36,491 nt of DNA, taken from positions 1-36,491 of the forward strand of contig DZAZ01000011.1 in NCBI GenBank assembly GCA_022729755.1, in the 5' to 3' direction. The notes under the pieces were generated by a model, which was not told where the DNA came from, searched no databases, and was given only the letters and a program-made list of their open reading frames with translations. The position numbers were made by a program, and so were the translations under genes. The DNA comes from Helicobacter cetorum. Its GTDB lineage: Bacteria > Campylobacterota > Campylobacteria > Campylobacterales > BB28. Shown one piece after another: positions 25,520-36,307 of the stretch (positions within the stretch are counted from its first letter, which is position 1; each line of letters opens with the position of its first letter).

Positions 25520-27709
25520 TTGGCCAAAGCAGAAGTTTTAAATAGATTAAAGCCATTAATGGGGTTTATCGCTGGTTCCAAAGATTTAGCAGTTGTAGTT
25601 TTTGTTATTGCAATTGTTGCAATTATCATTGTTCCACTTCCAAGTGGAATACTTGACTTTTTCTTAACTATATCTTTAGCTATTGCTGTTTTAATTTTAC
25701 TTATATCTATTTATGTACCTCGTCCTACTGATTTAACCACATTTCCAACACTTTTATTAATTGTAACTCTATTTAGGCTTAGCTTAAATATCGCTACAAC
25801 TAGAATGATTTTAAGTGAAGGACATCAAGGTCCTGAAGCTGTAAGTGATATCGTTACAAGTTTTGGGCAATTCGTTGTTGGTGGAAATTATGTGCTTGGG
25901 ATTATTGTTTTTGTTATTTTAGTTTTAGTCAATTTTATGGTAATAACTAAAGGTGCTACAAGGGTTGCTGAGGTTGCAGCTAGATTTACACTTGATGCGA
26001 TGCCTGGAAAACAAATGGCAATTGATGCTGATTTAAATTCAGGTTTTATCGACGATAAAGAAGCTCAAAAAAGAAGAAGATATATTTTACAAGAAGCAAG
26101 TTTTTATGGAGCAATGGATGGTTCGAGTAAATTTGTAAAAGGTGATGCCGTTGCTGGTATTATTATTACTTTAATTAATATTATAGGTGGTTTTTTAATT
26201 GGCTCATTTCAACACGATATGGAATTAGCTGATAGTGCAAAAACTTTTACACTTTTAACAATCGGTGATGGACTTGTTTCGCAAATTCCAGCTCTGTTAA
26301 TTTCTACTGCAACAGGTATTATTATTACTCGTGCAAGTCAAAATGAAGAGGGTAGCAAAAATTTTGCTGAAGGTGTTGTAAATCAACTTGTAAGCGATTA
26401 TAAAGTTTTAATTATCATTGGATTTATTTTAATTATGTTTGCACTAGTTCCAGGTCTTCCAACTTTTTCACTTGCATTTGTTGGAATTATTTTCCTTTTA
26501 ATGGGTGTTTTAATTAAACACTCTCGTGATGGTTCGCTTCTTGAACTATTTGATTTAAAACTTTTCCAAAGAACTCCTCACATTGAAGATAGTGATGAAA
26601 TTAAGCCTAAAATTAGAGAAGAAAAACCTAGACAAAAATCTAATGAAGAGATAAGAGAAGAAGAACAAAAAGCATTAGAAGATATTTTAAAAGTTGAAAT
26701 ACTTGAGCTTGATTTAGGCTATCAACTTATAAAATTAGCTGATATTAATCAAGGTGGGGATTTACTTGAGCGAATTAGAGGAATTAGGCGAAAAATAGCA
26801 AGTGATTATGGTTTTGTTGTACCACAAGTGAGAATTAGAGATAATTTACAACTTCAACCAAATAATTACCAAATTCTATTAAAAGGTGTTGAAATTGGTG
26901 AGGGTGAAATTTATCCTGATAAATTTATGGCTATGAATAGTGGGCTTGTTAGCGAAGAGTTAACAGGCATTGCTACAAAAGAACCTGCTTTTGGACTTGA
27001 TGCTCTTTGGATTGATGGAAATTTAAAAGAAGAGGCGATTATGAGAGGCTATACAACAGTTGACCCTGCGACAGTTATTTCAACTCATATTAGCGAACTT
27101 GTCAAAAAGTATGCTGAAGATTTAATTACTCGTCAAGATGTTCAAGAGTTAATTGAAAAAATTAGAAAAGATTATCCTATCATAGTTGAGGGAGTTTTAC
27201 ACTCTTCTAGTATTGGTTTAATTCAACAAGTTTTAAAATCACTTTTACACGAAAAAATCCCTATTAAAGATATGTTAACAATACTTGAAACAATTTCTGA
27301 ACTCACCGAACGAGGTGTAAAAGATGTCATTATTATTACTGAATATGTAAGAGCAAAATTATCTAGAGTTATTACAAATATATTTAAAAGTGATGATGGG
27401 GCGCTTAAAATATTAACTTTCACAGCTCAAAGCGAACAAACTTTAATAGATAAACTTCAAGATAATCAAGGTGTACGGCAATTAATGCTCAATGTAACCG
27501 AAGCAAATGCATTAATCGAAGCTACAAGTACAAGTGTAAGCCAAGTGCTACAAAGAGGGATTGCTCCTGCTGTAATTATAGTTGACCCTTTAATTAGAAA
27601 AGCATTAGCCGAAAGATTTGAACAATTTGGACTTGATGTTGTGGTTTTAAGTCATGCCGAAATTGACCCGACTGTTCAATTTGAAGTTATGGGAACAATT
27701 GAATTTTAA
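25520..27709 (+). CDS. flhA: Flagellar export gate protein FlhA
   Basis: A 729-residue component of the flagellar type III export gate. The N-terminal half (about 20-340) holds eight predicted membrane helices and the conserved cytoplasmic loop [19 protein letters not shown] (about 152-170), which contains the ion-coupling Asp. The C-terminal half is the cytosolic ring domain that docks chaperone-substrate complexes. Translation starts at TTG, preceded by AAAAGG at 7 bp. Length is typical of flhA. The non-flagellar homologue (SctV) is unlikely given the sequence and the absence of other secretion genes. Confidence 0.95.
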   Translation: MAKAEVLNRLKPLMGFIAGSKDLAVVVFVIAIVAIIIVPLPSGILDFFLTISLAIAVLILLISIYVPRPTDLTTFPTLLLIVTLFRLSLNIATTRMILSEGHQGPEAVSDIVTSFGQFVVGGNYVLGIIVFVILVLVNFMVITKGATRVAEVAARFTLDAMPGKQMAIDADLNSGFIDDKEAQKRRRYILQEASFYGAMDGSSKFVKGDAVAGIIITLINIIGGFLIGSFQHDMELADSAKTFTLLTIGDGLVSQIPALLISTATGIIITRASQNEEGSKNFAEGVVNQLVSDYKVLIIIGFILIMFALVPGLPTFSLAFVGIIFLLMGVLIKHSRDGSLLELFDLKLFQRTPHIEDSDEIKPKIREEKPRQKSNEEIREEEQKALEDILKVEILELDLGYQLIKLADINQGGDLLERIRGIRRKIASDYGFVVPQVRIRDNLQLQPNNYQILLKGVEIGEGEIYPDKFMAMNSGLVSEELTGIATKEPAFGLDALWIDGNLKEEAIMRGYTTVDPATVISTHISELVKKYAEDLITRQDVQELIEKIRKDYPIIVEGVLHSSSIGLIQQVLKSLLHEKIPIKDMLTILETISELTERGVKDVIIITEYVRAKLSRVITNIFKSDDGALKILTFTAQSEQTLIDKLQDNQGVRQLMLNVTEANALIEATSTSVSQVLQRGIAPAVIIVDPLIRKALAERFEQFGLDVVVLSHAEIDPTVQFEVMGTIEF

Positions 27710-27751
27710 ACTCTTCTTTTTAAAGTGTTACTGTAAGCTACATTTTTAAAC

Positions 27752-27771
27752 TTACACTTTTTTAAGTGTAA
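27752..27771. repeat. Perfect 8-bp palindrome between flhA and icd
   Basis: TTACACTT and AAGTGTAA flank TTTT. A related AAGTGTTA lies at 27723-27730. It may be a weak terminator for flhA or an operator; there is no good U-tract on the + strand. The remaining bases of this 183-bp gap hold an extended -10 element for icd. Confidence 0.5.
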
Positions 27772-27841
27772 CTTATAGAAACAATATAATCAAAAAAAAA
27801 GTACTATTTATATCTTTATTTACTACAAAGTCTAAAAAAAC

Positions 27842-27850
27842 TGTTACAAT
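27842..27850 (+). promoter_or_regulatory. Extended -10 element for icd
   Basis: TGTTACAAT (TG, one base, then TACAAT at 27845-27850) lies 42 bp before the icd ATG; TAAGGATG is the ribosome site. No -35 box is evident. Confidence 0.4.
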
Positions 27851-27892
27851 TATTCTTGAAACCAAAAATTAACTTTAAATTAAGGATGAGAA

Positions 27893-30091
27893 ATGTCAAT
27901 AATTATATGGTCAAAAATTGATGAAGCTCCAGCTTTAGCAACATACTCGTTTTTGCCAATTGTAAAAAAGTTTTGTAGTGCAGGTGGAGTTGATGTTGAA
28001 CTTAGCGATATCTCACTTTCAGGAAGAGTTATTGCAACTTTTCCAGAGTATTTAACTGATAATCAAAAAATAGAAGATGAGTTGGCAAAACTAGGTCAAG
28101 TTGTATTAGAGCCTGAAGGTAATATTATAAAACTTCCTAATATTTCAGCTTCAATTACTCAACTTAAAGAGTGTATTGCTGAACTTCAATCACAAGGTTA
28201 TAAATTACCAGATTATCCTGAAAATCCAAAAAATGATGAAGAGAAAGCAATCAAAGAGAAATATTCTACTTGCTTAGGAAGTGCGGTTAATCCAGTTCTT
28301 AGAGAAGGAAACTCTGATAGAAGAGCAGCGATAGCGGTTAAAAATTTCGCTAAAAAAAATCCACATAAATTAAGAGCATTTGAAAATCCAAGCAAAGCAT
28401 ATGTAACACATATGGATGGCGATGGCGATTTTTATGGAAATGAAAAATCTGTTATAGTAAGTGGAAATCAAAAAGTTACAATTAATTTAAATGGCAAATG
28501 TTTAAAAGAGATAAATGCAGTTGATAAAGAGGTTCTTGATGGCACATTTATGAGTGCTAAAAAACTTCAAGCATTTTATCAAAAAACACTTGATGATGCT
28601 AAAGAAAATGGTGTTTTATGGTCACTTCACTTAAAAGCTACTATGATGAAAATCTCTGACCCTATTATGTTTGGATATGCGATTAAAGTTTTCTTTAAAG
28701 ATGTATTTAGCAAATATGCAGCTGAATTTGCTGAAATTGGAGTAAATTCAAATCTTGGACTTGGTGATTTATATAAAAAGTTAGAAAAACTTCCAACTGA
28801 TAAAAAAGCCGAAATTGAAACAGCTATTATGGCAACTTACGATAAACAACCACCAATTGCAATGGTTGATAGTGATAAAGGTATCACAAATTTACATGCT
28901 TCAAATGATATTATCATCGATGCCTCTATGCCAGTTGTGATTAGAGATGGTGGTAAAATGTGGAATAGAGATGGTAAAGTTCAAGAGTGTGTAGCTGTAA
29001 TTCCTGATAGCTCTTATGGAAGATTTCATCAAGGTATGGTTGATGATTGTGTTAAAAATGGTCAATATGATGTTACAACAATGGGTAATGTGGCAAATGT
29101 TGGGCTTATGGCTCAAAAAGCTGAAGAGTATGGAAGTCATCCAACAACATTTGAAATAGATGAAGATGGTGTAGTTGAAGTAAAAGATGCAAACGGTAAT
29201 GTTTTAATAAGCCATAATGTCGAAAAAGGAGACATTTGGAGAATGTCAAGGGCTAAAGATGTGCCGATTAAAGATTGGATTAGGCTTGCACTTGAGAGAG
29301 GAAAATTAACAGGAATTCCAGTTGTATTTTGGCTAGATGAGAAAAGAGCTCACGATGCAAATTTAATCAAAAAATTAAATGAGTGTATAGGTGAATTTGA
29401 TACAAATGGTGTTACTTGGTGTATCAAAAATGTTCAAGATGCGGTTGCTTATACAAATGATAGAGTTAGAAAAGGGCTTGATACAATTTCAGCAACAGGA
29501 AATGTTTTAAGAGACCACTTAACTGATATGTATCCAATTTTGGAACTAGGAACTAGTGCAAAAATGCTTTCAATTGTTCCATTATTAGCTGGTGGAGGAG
29601 TATTTGAAACTGGTGCTGGAGGTTCAGCACCAAAACATGTTGACCAATTCTTAGCTGAAGGGCATTTAAGATGGGATAGTTTAGGTGAATTTTTAGCACT
29701 TGCTGAGTCGCTAAGATATATCGAACAAAAACATCCAAGTGACAAATTAAAAGCGGTAACTGAAGCATTGGACAAAGCAAATCAAGGCTATCTTGATAAT
29801 AATAAAGCTCCAAGTAGAAAATGTGGTGAGCCTGATAATAAAGCAAGTCATTTTTATGTAGCTCAATATTGGGCTAGAGCATTGGCTAATAATGCTAATG
29901 CTGAACTTTCAGCAAAATTTACCCCAATTGCAAAAGCACTTGAGGAGAATGAAGCTAAAATTATCTCTGAACTTTTGGCAAGTGAGGGAAGTGCTAAAGA
30001 TATCGGTGGATATTATCATCCAGATGATGCAAAGGCTGAAGCAGCAATGCGACCAAGTGCTACATTAAATGCAATAATTGATGCTATTTAA
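27893..30091 (+). CDS. icd: Monomeric NADP-dependent isocitrate dehydrogenase
   Basis: A 732-residue enzyme converting isocitrate and NADP+ to 2-oxoglutarate, CO2 and NADPH. Length and motifs fit the monomeric IDH-II class, unrelated in size to the 40-45 kDa dimeric form: NLHASNDIIIDASMP (about 330-344), GSHPTTFEI, ETGAGGSAPKHVDQF (about 577-591) with LRWDSLGEF, and VAQYWARALA near the end. It is separated from mdh by 64 bp and a promoter but is on the same strand, in a TCA-cycle cluster. It supplies 2-oxoglutarate for OorDAB or, in a reductive cycle, works in reverse. Confidence 0.95.
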   Translation: MSIIIWSKIDEAPALATYSFLPIVKKFCSAGGVDVELSDISLSGRVIATFPEYLTDNQKIEDELAKLGQVVLEPEGNIIKLPNISASITQLKECIAELQSQGYKLPDYPENPKNDEEKAIKEKYSTCLGSAVNPVLREGNSDRRAAIAVKNFAKKNPHKLRAFENPSKAYVTHMDGDGDFYGNEKSVIVSGNQKVTINLNGKCLKEINAVDKEVLDGTFMSAKKLQAFYQKTLDDAKENGVLWSLHLKATMMKISDPIMFGYAIKVFFKDVFSKYAAEFAEIGVNSNLGLGDLYKKLEKLPTDKKAEIETAIMATYDKQPPIAMVDSDKGITNLHASNDIIIDASMPVVIRDGGKMWNRDGKVQECVAVIPDSSYGRFHQGMVDDCVKNGQYDVTTMGNVANVGLMAQKAEEYGSHPTTFEIDEDGVVEVKDANGNVLISHNVEKGDIWRMSRAKDVPIKDWIRLALERGKLTGIPVVFWLDEKRAHDANLIKKLNECIGEFDTNGVTWCIKNVQDAVAYTNDRVRKGLDTISATGNVLRDHLTDMYPILELGTSAKMLSIVPLLAGGGVFETGAGGSAPKHVDQFLAEGHLRWDSLGEFLALAESLRYIEQKHPSDKLKAVTEALDKANQGYLDNNKAPSRKCGEPDNKASHFYVAQYWARALANNANAELSAKFTPIAKALEENEAKIISELLASEGSAKDIGGYYHPDDAKAEAAMRPSATLNAIIDAI

Positions 30092-30114
30092 TTAAAATGG
30101 GAAATTAAAGAAAG

Positions 30115-30123
30115 TGCTATAAT
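30115..30123 (+). promoter_or_regulatory. Extended -10 promoter for the mdh-fumC-sucCD-oor operon
   Basis: TGCTATAAT is a perfect extended -10 box (TG, one base, TATAAT), 32 bp before the mdh ATG with AAAGGA as ribosome site. No -35 box is needed for this class. Confidence 0.6.
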
Positions 30124-30155
30124 ACACTTTTTTTATTCTCATATAAAGGATTTTT

Positions 30156-31115
30156 ATGTCAAAAGCTAGAAAAGTTGGAATTATTGGTGCTGGAAATGTT
30201 GGTAGTACCGTCGCATTTACATTGGCTATGAGTGGAAGTTGCCACGAAATAGTACTAAGAGATAATAAAAGCGACATTGCTAAAGGTAAAGCACTTGATA
30301 TGAGTCAAGCTGCTGCTGCTGCTAGAAGCCACACAATAGTTTCAGTTGCAGATACTCCAGAAAAACTACAAGGTTGTGATGTTATTGTAATTACAGCAGG
30401 AAGCCCTCGAAAACCAGGAATGAGCAGAGATGATTTATTATTAATCAATGCTGAAATTACAAAAGAGGTTATGACTGATATCAAAGAACATGCCCCAAAT
30501 TCGATAGTTATTACAGTTTCAAATCCACTTGATGTTATAACTTATGTTGCATTAAAAACTAGTGGTTTTAATAGAAGTAGAATTATTGGAATGGCAGGGA
30601 TTTTAGATAGTTCGAGAATGGCTAGTTTTATTCACGAAAAATTAGGTTATGGTGCAGGACAAATTAGAGCTAGTGTAATTGGAGGTCACGGTGATGATAT
30701 GGTGCCACTTCCAAGTTATTCAACGGTTGCAGGAGTGCCCCTAACTGACCTTTTAACTCAAAAAGAGATTGAAGAAATTGTAACTCGTACAAGACACGGT
30801 GGAGCTGAAATTGTAAGTTTTCTTCAGAGTGGTTCAGCCTATTATGCTCCAGCTAAAGCAACTGCAATTATGGTAGAAGCTGTCTTAAATGATACTAAAC
30901 AAATATTTCCTTGTGCTGCAATGCTTGAGGGTGAATATGGTTATTCAGATATTGTTTGTGGAGTGCCAATTATGTTAGGTGCTAATGGTGCTGAAAAAGT
31001 AATCGAAGTTACACTAAATCAGTGTGAGAAAAAAATGTTTGCTAAATCTGTTCAATCAGTACAAGATTTAATTGATGTTTTAAATAAAAATAAGTTTTTT
31101 GGAAATGGAAAATGA
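30156..31115 (+). CDS. mdh: Malate dehydrogenase
   Basis: A 319-residue LDH/MDH-fold enzyme interconverting malate and oxaloacetate. Nucleotide motif GAGNVG (11-16), with D36 at the end of the second strand favouring NAD over NADP. The substrate loop RKPGMSRDD carries the two arginines typical of malate (not lactate) enzymes, and the catalytic histidine is in GGHGDDMVP (about residues 177-185). It is the LDH-like type of MDH. It shares the ATGA overlap with fumC. Confidence 0.93.
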   Translation: MSKARKVGIIGAGNVGSTVAFTLAMSGSCHEIVLRDNKSDIAKGKALDMSQAAAAARSHTIVSVADTPEKLQGCDVIVITAGSPRKPGMSRDDLLLINAEITKEVMTDIKEHAPNSIVITVSNPLDVITYVALKTSGFNRSRIIGMAGILDSSRMASFIHEKLGYGAGQIRASVIGGHGDDMVPLPSYSTVAGVPLTDLLTQKEIEEIVTRTRHGGAEIVSFLQSGSAYYAPAKATAIMVEAVLNDTKQIFPCAAMLEGEYGYSDIVCGVPIMLGANGAEKVIEVTLNQCEKKMFAKSVQSVQDLIDVLNKNKFFGNGK

Positions 31116-32503
31116 GAATAGAAAAAGACACAATGGGAGAAATTAAAGTCCCAAATGATAAATATTGGGGAGCTCAATCTCAAAGAAGTTATGAAAATTT
31201 TAAAATCGGCATTGAAAAAATGCCAATTGAAGTTGTGCGAGGTTTTGCATACTTAAAAAAAGCTTGTGCAATAGTAAATAATAAATTAAATAGACTTGAT
31301 GATAATAAAACTAAAGCAATATCACAGGCAAGTGAAGAGGTGATTGCTGGAAAATTTGATGATAATTTTCCTCTTGTGGTTTGGCAAACTGGAAGTGGAA
31401 CTCAATCAAATATGAATATTAATGAAGTTTTAGCAAATCGAGCAAGCGAAATTTTGGGTGGAGATTTTAGAAGCACAAAGTTAGTTCATCAAAATGATGA
31501 TGTAAATAAAGGTCAAAGTTCAAACGATACGTTTCCAACGGCAATGAGAATTGCAACAGTTATCGAAGTTGAAAATTTACTTTATCCTGCGATTGAACTA
31601 TTAACTAAAACACTAGATGAAAAATCAAAAAAATTTGCTGATATTGTAAAAATTGGTAGAACTCATCTTCAAGATGCAACTCCTCTAACACTAGGTCAAG
31701 AGTTAAGTGGATATGTGGCAATGCTAGAGAAATCTAAAAAACAAATTAAAGAAGCACTTGAAGATATTAAAGAGTTAGCTATTGGTGGAACGGCTGTTGG
31801 AACGGGACTTAATTCTCATCCAAAATTTTCGCAAATGGTAAGTGAAGTTTTAAATGAGATTGCACCAAAAAATTATGGTTTTAAATCAAATCCTAATAAA
31901 TTTCACGCATTAACTAGCCACGATGGAGAAGTTTATTTAAGTGGAGCGCTAACTTCACTTGCAAGTAATTTGATGAAAATTGCAAACGATATAAGATGGT
32001 TGGCAAGTGGACCTAGATGTGGGATTGGCGAAATTTCAATTCCAGAGAATGAACCAGGAAGTTCAATTATGCCAGGAAAAGTAAATCCAACTCAAGCTGA
32101 AGCTATGACGATGGTGGCAACTCAAGTTATGGGAAATAACACAACTATTTCAGTTGCAGCAAGTCAAGGGAATTTTGAGCTAAATGTTTTTAAACCAGTT
32201 ATAGTTTATAATTTAATTCAATCAATCAGACTTTTAGCAGATTCTATGGTTAGTTTTAATGATAATTGTGCCATTGGAATCGAGCCAAATTTAACAAATA
32301 TTAATAAAAATTTAAATGAATCACTAATGCTTGTAACAGCACTAAATCCTTATATTGGATATGAAAAAGCAGCAAAAATAGCAAAAACGGCTTATGTAGA
32401 TAATTCAACTCTAAAAGAAACAGCTATAAAACTTGGTTATTTAACAAGTGAAGAGTTTGATAAATATGTAATAGCAAAAGATATGATTTCACCTAAAGAG
32501 TAA
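31112..32503 (+). CDS. fumC: Fumarate hydratase, class II
   Basis: A 463-residue member of the fumarase/aspartase superfamily, interconverting fumarate and malate without an iron-sulphur cluster. Motifs include [13 protein letters not shown] (about 91-103), [16 protein letters not shown] (about 183-198) and the family signature [11 protein letters not shown] (about 316-326) on the catalytic loop. Aspartase is less likely because of the residues around the GTQSNMN motif and the operon context. The start overlaps the mdh stop (ATGA) and sucC follows after 9 bp. Confidence 0.93.
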   Translation: MRIEKDTMGEIKVPNDKYWGAQSQRSYENFKIGIEKMPIEVVRGFAYLKKACAIVNNKLNRLDDNKTKAISQASEEVIAGKFDDNFPLVVWQTGSGTQSNMNINEVLANRASEILGGDFRSTKLVHQNDDVNKGQSSNDTFPTAMRIATVIEVENLLYPAIELLTKTLDEKSKKFADIVKIGRTHLQDATPLTLGQELSGYVAMLEKSKKQIKEALEDIKELAIGGTAVGTGLNSHPKFSQMVSEVLNEIAPKNYGFKSNPNKFHALTSHDGEVYLSGALTSLASNLMKIANDIRWLASGPRCGIGEISIPENEPGSSIMPGKVNPTQAEAMTMVATQVMGNNTTISVAASQGNFELNVFKPVIVYNLIQSIRLLADSMVSFNDNCAIGIEPNLTNINKNLNESLMLVTALNPYIGYEKAAKIAKTAYVDNSTLKETAIKLGYLTSEEFDKYVIAKDMISPKE

Positions 32504-32512
32504 AGGAATAAG

Positions 32513-33685
32513 ATGAATATACACGAATATCAAGCAAAAGAAATTTTCAAAAAATATGGAGTTCCAACCCCACGAGGTCACATTGCTTTCACACCTGATG
32601 AAGCGATAAAAGCAGCTCAAGAGTTAGGTGGAAATATTTGGGTAGTTAAAGCTCAAATTCACGCTGGAGGAAGAGGGCTTGGTGGTGGAGTTAAACTTGC
32701 TAAATCAACAGCCGAAGTTGGGGAATTAGCAAAACAAATTTTGGGTATGACGCTAGTAACTCACCAAACGGGAGCTGAAGGTAAGCTTGTGCAAAAAGTT
32801 TATATCGAGGAAGGTGCTGATATTAAAAAAGAGTACTATCTTGGAATGGTGCTTGATAGAGCCAAAGAAATGCCCGTAATGATGGCTTCAACTGAAGGTG
32901 GAATGGAGATTGAAGAAGTTGCACATAACTCTCCAGAAAAAATCGTAAAAGTAGCAATTGACCCAACTATTGGTTTTCAAGGCTTTCACGGCAGAGAGTT
33001 AGCTTTTGGATTAGGACTTGCAAAAGATGAGATTAACACTTTTATAAAATTTGCAAGTGCTTTATATAGAGTTTATATGGAAAATGATGCAGAAATGATA
33101 GAAATTAATCCACTTATCAAAACTGGAGATGGAAAATTTTTAGCACTTGACGCAAAAATGGGATTTGATAATAACGCACTTTATCGCCAAAATACAATTT
33201 CAGAAATGAGAGATTTAAGCGAAGAAGAGGCAACTGAAATTGAAGCAAGTAAATATGGCTTAAGTTATATAAAACTTGATGGAAGTGTTGGTTGTATGGT
33301 TAATGGTGCTGGACTTGCGATGGGAACGATGGATACAATCAATTATATGGGTGGAACTCCTGCAAACTTCCTTGATGTTGGGGGTTCGGCTAATCCTGAA
33401 ACAGTTGCAAAAGGATTTGAAATTATCCTAAAAGATAAAAATGTAAAATCGATTTTTGTAAATATTTTTGGTGGAATTGTAAGATGTGATAGAGTTGCAA
33501 ATGGAATACTTGAAGCTACAAAACTTACAAAAGTTGATGTGCCTATAATCGTTAGACTTGATGGTACAAATGCTACTGAAGCGGCTGAAATTTTAAACAA
33601 TGCTGGAATTTCAAATATTATCGCAGCAACAGATTTAGCTGATGGTGCAAAAAAAGCGGTTGAGGCTGCAAAGGGTAAAAAATGA
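32513..33685 (+). CDS. sucC: Succinyl-CoA synthetase beta subunit
   Basis: A 390-residue ATP-grasp subunit that binds nucleotide and succinate. The N-terminal [18 protein letters not shown], the [18 protein letters not shown] loop (about 44-61) and the C-terminal [18 protein letters not shown] (about 317-334) are family hallmarks. Length matches E. coli SucC (388). The stop overlaps the sucD start (ATGA). Confidence 0.96.
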   Translation: MNIHEYQAKEIFKKYGVPTPRGHIAFTPDEAIKAAQELGGNIWVVKAQIHAGGRGLGGGVKLAKSTAEVGELAKQILGMTLVTHQTGAEGKLVQKVYIEEGADIKKEYYLGMVLDRAKEMPVMMASTEGGMEIEEVAHNSPEKIVKVAIDPTIGFQGFHGRELAFGLGLAKDEINTFIKFASALYRVYMENDAEMIEINPLIKTGDGKFLALDAKMGFDNNALYRQNTISEMRDLSEEEATEIEASKYGLSYIKLDGSVGCMVNGAGLAMGTMDTINYMGGTPANFLDVGGSANPETVAKGFEIILKDKNVKSIFVNIFGGIVRCDRVANGILEATKLTKVDVPIIVRLDGTNATEAAEILNNAGISNIIAATDLADGAKKAVEAAKGKK

Positions 33686-34554
33686 GTATTTTAGTAAACA
33701 AAGATACATTAGTAATAGTTCAAGGTTTCACTGGCAAGGAGGGAACATTCCATTCTGAGCAGTGTTTAGCTTATGGAACTAAAATTGTTGGCGGTGTTAC
33801 TCCTGGTAAAGGTGGGAGTGAGCATTTAGGCAAACCAGTTTTTAATACAGTAAATGAAGCTGTAAAAGCTACAAAGGCAACTGTTAGTATGATTTTTGTG
33901 CCTCCAGCTTTTGTGGCTGATGCGGTTATGGAAGCGGCTGATGCTGGGATTGAACTTGCAGTTATTATCACAGAAGGAGCTCCTGTAAAAGATATGATGT
34001 TTGCAAAAGCTTATGCAACAAAAAAAGGTATGAAAACAATTGGACCAAATTGTCCAGGGATTATCACTTCAGAAGAGTGCAAGATTGGGATTATGCCAGG
34101 GATGATTTTCAAAAAAGGAAATATTGGGCTTATCTCAAAAAGTGGAACACTAACTTATGAAGCTAGTAATCAAGTTGTAAAAGAGGGCTTTGGAATTACA
34201 ACAGCGGTTGGAATTGGTGGAGACCCAATTATTGGACTTAGTTACAAACAACTTTTAGCAATGTTTGAAGCTGATAGTGAAACTGAAGCAATTGTTATGA
34301 TTGGTGAAATTGGTGGAGACCTTGAAATTCAAGCAGCTAGTTTTATTAAAGAGAATATTAAAAAGCCTGTTGTTGCTTTTATAGCTGGTCAGAGCGCTCC
34401 AAAAGGCAAAAGAATGGGTCACGCTGGAGCTATTATTAGCGGTGGTGCTGGAACGGCAGCTGAAAAGATGCAAGCCCTTCAAGCAGCTGGAGTAAAGGTT
34501 GTTGTCTCTCCTGCTGAAATAGGCAAAGCAGTAGCTGAAGTGTTAAAAAAGTAA
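33682..34554 (+). CDS. sucD: Succinyl-CoA synthetase alpha subunit
   Basis: A 290-residue CoA-binding subunit. The CoA-binding [13 protein letters not shown] (about 13-25) and the phosphohistidine loop [12 protein letters not shown], with catalytic H247, are present. With SucC it interconverts succinyl-CoA and succinate coupled to ATP. It overlaps the next small gene by one base (TAATG). Confidence 0.96.
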   Translation: MSILVNKDTLVIVQGFTGKEGTFHSEQCLAYGTKIVGGVTPGKGGSEHLGKPVFNTVNEAVKATKATVSMIFVPPAFVADAVMEAADAGIELAVIITEGAPVKDMMFAKAYATKKGMKTIGPNCPGIITSEECKIGIMPGMIFKKGNIGLISKSGTLTYEASNQVVKEGFGITTAVGIGGDPIIGLSYKQLLAMFEADSETEAIVMIGEIGGDLEIQAASFIKENIKKPVVAFIAGQSAPKGKRMGHAGAIISGGAGTAAEKMQALQAAGVKVVVSPAEIGKAVAEVLKK

Positions 34555-34838
34555 TGAAAAAAAGTTTTGAAGTCCTAAATATTCGATGTAATGGGTGTGC
34601 AAATAGCATAAAAAAAGCTCTTAGTGAGAAATTTAGTAACATAGAAGTTGATATAAATAGTAAAAAAGTAACACTCGATTTAGAATTTAGTGAAGATGAA
34701 GAGTATATAAGAAACACTTTAAGAAAACTAGGTTATCCTCTAAAGGATGAAAAGTTATCAACATTTCAAGATTTAGGATTAAAGGCTAAAAGTATAGCTT
34801 CTTGTAGTATAGGTAAATTTAGTGAAAAGGAGAATTAA
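34554..34838 (+). CDS. Small heavy-metal-associated (HMA) domain protein
   Basis: A 94-residue protein with an HMA fold: CNGC (C12-x-x-C15) after the first strand, a helix, and the beta-alpha-beta pattern up to about residue 62 (LRKLGYPL is typical). A short tail has a third cysteine (C83). HMA proteins bind Cu or other soft metals. Its position is striking: one-base TAATG overlaps couple it to sucD on one side and oorD on the other. Its function in this operon is not known; a role in metal or cluster handling for the Oor enzyme is only a guess. Confidence 0.83.
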   Translation: MKKSFEVLNIRCNGCANSIKKALSEKFSNIEVDINSKKVTLDLEFSEDEEYIRNTLRKLGYPLKDEKLSTFQDLGLKAKSIASCSIGKFSEKEN

Positions 34839-35155
34839 TGGGAATTTTATCAGCTCCAGCAAATACACCTGTTTGGGTAGATGAGAGTAGATGTAAAGCG
34901 TGTGATATTTGTGTTAGTTATTGTCCAGCGGGAACTTTAGCAATGAGACCTGCACCAGATTCAACACTAGGTTCAATGGTTGAAGTTGTAGCACCTGAAT
35001 CTTGTATTGGGTGCAAAGAGTGTGAACTACACTGTCCTGATTTTGCTATATATGTAGCTGAAAAAGAGGAGTATAAGTTTGCAAAATTAACAAGTGAAGC
35101 AAAAGAACAAGCTGAAAAAATAAAATCTAATAATTTTAGAAAACTTAGCGCATAA
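34838..35155 (+). CDS. oorD: 2-oxoglutarate:acceptor oxidoreductase delta subunit (ferredoxin-like)
   Basis: A 105-residue protein with two complete [4Fe-4S] motifs, C19/C22/C25/C29 and C56/C59/C62/C66, each ending in CP. It carries electrons between the Oor catalytic core and the external acceptor (ferredoxin or flavodoxin). The start is coupled to the HMA gene (TAATG). Confidence 0.92.
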   Translation: MGILSAPANTPVWVDESRCKACDICVSYCPAGTLAMRPAPDSTLGSMVEVVAPESCIGCKECELHCPDFAIYVAEKEEYKFAKLTSEAKEQAEKIKSNNFRKLSA

Positions 35156-35164
35156 GGAGAGTTG

Positions 35165-36307
35165 ATGCCAAGAGAAGTAATTTCAAGTGGTAATGATTTA
35201 GCTGCTATAGCGGCGGTCGATGCTGGATGTAGATTTTTTGGAGGGTATCCTATTACTCCTTCAAGTGAAGTAGCTCACACTTGTAGTGTTTTACTTCCAA
35301 AAGTTGGTGGAAAATTTATTCAAATGGAAGATGAAATTGCAGGAATTTCAGTAGCACTTGGAGCCTCAATGTCGGGTGTTAAATCACTAACAGCTACAAG
35401 TGGTCCTGGAATTAGCTTAAAAGCTGAACAAATTGGTTTAGCTTTTATTGCTGAAATTCCATTAGTAATTGTAAATGTTATGAGAGGTGGTCCATCAACT
35501 GGTCTTCCAACAAGGGTTTCTCAAGCTGATATCGGACAAGCAAAATATCCAACTCACGGTGATTATGCTTCAATTACACTTTGTCCTGGAAGTTTAGAAG
35601 AGGCTTATACTGAAACAGTTAGAGCTTTTAATTTAGCTGAAAAATATATGACACCTGTATTTGTGTTACTAGATGAAACACTTGGACATATGCACGGAAA
35701 AGCTATATTACCAGATTTAGCTGATGTTGAGAAATCAATCGTAAATAGAAAAGTATTTACTGGCTCTCCAAAAGATTATAGACCTTATGATGTACCAATG
35801 GATACTCCAGCTGTACTTAATCCTTTCTTTAAAGGTTATAAATACCACGTTACTGGACTTCATCACGGACCAACAGGTTTTCCAACTGAAGATGCTCAAA
35901 TGTGTCAATTTAATATTGAGCGATTAACTGGTAAAATCAATAATAATGCTGATGATATGGTAAGTTATGAAGAGTATAAACTTGATGATGCTGAAGTTTG
36001 TATTATAGCTTATGGCTCAATCAGTAGAGGTGCAAAAGAAGCTGTTCAAAAATTAAGAGCTGATGGAATTAAGGCTGGTTTATTTAGACCAATTACACTT
36101 TGGCCAAGTCCTGCAAAAAAATTAAAAGAGATTGGTAAAAAATTTGGTAATAAAATTTTTGTAACTGAACTTAATATGGGGCAATATTTAGAAGAGATTG
36201 AAAGAGTTATGCAAAAAGATAGAAGTGAATTTAAAACTCTTCATAAAGCAAATGGAAGACCAATAGCTCCACTTGAAATGGTTGCTAAAGTTAAGGAGAT
36301 GATGTAA
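35165..36307 (+). CDS. oorA: 2-oxoglutarate:acceptor oxidoreductase alpha subunit
   Basis: A 380-residue subunit of the ferredoxin-dependent enzyme that interconverts 2-oxoglutarate and succinyl-CoA plus CO2. The N-terminal pyrimidine-binding type domain has GGYPITPSSE (about 26-35) and QMEDEIAGISVALGASMSG; a transketolase-C-like domain follows (YGSISRGAKEAV, about 280-291). The ATG at 35165 is chosen over the preceding TTG because AAGGAGA ends only one base before the TTG. The stop overlaps the start of oorB by one base. Confidence 0.93.
   Translation: MPREVISSGNDLAAIAAVDAGCRFFGGYPITPSSEVAHTCSVLLPKVGGKFIQMEDEIAGISVALGASMSGVKSLTATSGPGISLKAEQIGLAFIAEIPLVIVNVMRGGPSTGLPTRVSQADIGQAKYPTHGDYASITLCPGSLEEAYTETVRAFNLAEKYMTPVFVLLDETLGHMHGKAILPDLADVEKSIVNRKVFTGSPKDYRPYDVPMDTPAVLNPFFKGYKYHVTGLHHGPTGFPTEDAQMCQFNIERLTGKINNNADDMVSYEEYKLDDAEVCIIAYGSISRGAKEAVQKLRADGIKAGLFRPITLWPSPAKKLKEIGKKFGNKIFVTELNMGQYLEEIERVMQKDRSEFKTLHKANGRPIAPLEMVAKVKEMM

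Noticed and set aside
29449-29846. Two long minus-strand frames within icd
   Set aside because: Antisense shadows of a strongly conserved enzyme; no start signals and no protein-like motifs.
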